Below are positions 32,273-32,891 of a DNA stretch of 32,891 nt, in pieces; the first letter of the stretch is position 1, and each line of letters begins with the position of its first letter. Made by a program: the position numbers and the translations under genes. The notes beneath the pieces are model-generated. The model was given only the letters and a program-made list of their open reading frames with translations, had not been told where the DNA came from and ran no database searches. This stretch comes from Pseudomonadota bacterium. GTDB lineage: Bacteria; Pseudomonadota; Gammaproteobacteria; Burkholderiales; Burkholderiaceae_D. Where the stretch lies: contig JAEZHR010000356.1 of NCBI GenBank assembly GCA_023416415.1, positions 1 to 32,891 of the forward strand, in the 5' to 3' direction.

Positions 32273-32331
32273 TTTGCGGCGGAGGGCGCCGCAAAGCTCG
32301 AAATTATAACAGATGTCCTCGTCCGGGGAAG
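32273..32331 (-). promoter_or_regulatory. extended -10 promoter and leader hairpin of tRNA-Ser
   Basis: On the minus strand TGTTATAAT (ending at 32303) is a perfect extended -10 element; the -35 position (CTTCCC) is poor, which the extended -10 can compensate. Just after the predicted start, TTTGCGGCG and CGCCGCAAA (32273-32295) form a perfect 9-base stem with a 5-base loop in the precursor leader. No T run follows, so it is more likely a processing or stability element than a terminator of serS. Confidence 0.65.
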
Positions 32332-32340
32332 AGGATTCTT

Positions 32341-32891
<551 letters not shown>

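Overview
The window reads as a chromosomal segment of a GC-rich betaproteobacterium, most likely Burkholderiales (an Oxalobacteraceae-like organism is my best guess). The guess rests on the protein styles (two-subunit AruF/AruG arginine succinyltransferase, pstSCAB-phoU-phoB-phoR order, the small HTH regulator at 16643) and on a CUCC-rich small RNA of a betaproteobacterial kind. No insertion sequence, prophage or CRISPR array is visible. Most genes are housekeeping or metabolic, with several small unknown genes in the middle.

Region 1 (1-6.4 kb), cell envelope and signalling: an L,D-transpeptidase (partial at the left edge) is translationally coupled to an exported TPR protein with an NTF2-like end. 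Next is a 1137-residue Ala/Glu/Arg-rich helical protein with one C-terminal membrane anchor. Divergent from it is an orphan response regulator that fuses a receiver domain to an Hpt domain.

Region 2 (6.4-13 kb), arginine catabolism: astC-aruF-aruG-astB is a tight minus-strand operon of the arginine succinyltransferase pathway, with a divergent LysR-type regulator. astD and astE, needed to finish the pathway, are not in the window. Two apparent gene remnants flank the operon: a KamA-like radical SAM fragment upstream and a possible NAD-glutamate dehydrogenase N-terminal fragment downstream.

Region 3 (13-22.3 kb), mixed small genes: SrkA-type kinase, YecA-like SEC-C protein, a glycine-zipper envelope protein, a DUF1488-like protein, an HTH protein, a candidate CUCC-rich small RNA, a 52-residue proline/acid-rich protein, an MscS channel, a J-domain protein, a lipoprotein and a small zinc-ribbon protein, plus several strong hairpins.

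Region 4 (22.3-29.1 kb), phosphate: pstS-pstC-pstA-pstB-phoU-phoB-phoR all on the minus strand, with a two-repeat Pho box upstream of pstS. The high-affinity transporter, its signalling protein PhoU and the two-component pair PhoR/PhoB form one control circuit.

Region 5 (29.1-32.9 kb), nucleotide and translation genes: upp, a DUF445 membrane protein, an Xni-like 5'-3' exonuclease, tRNA-Ser(CGA) with its own promoter and terminator, and the 3' part of serS running off the right edge.
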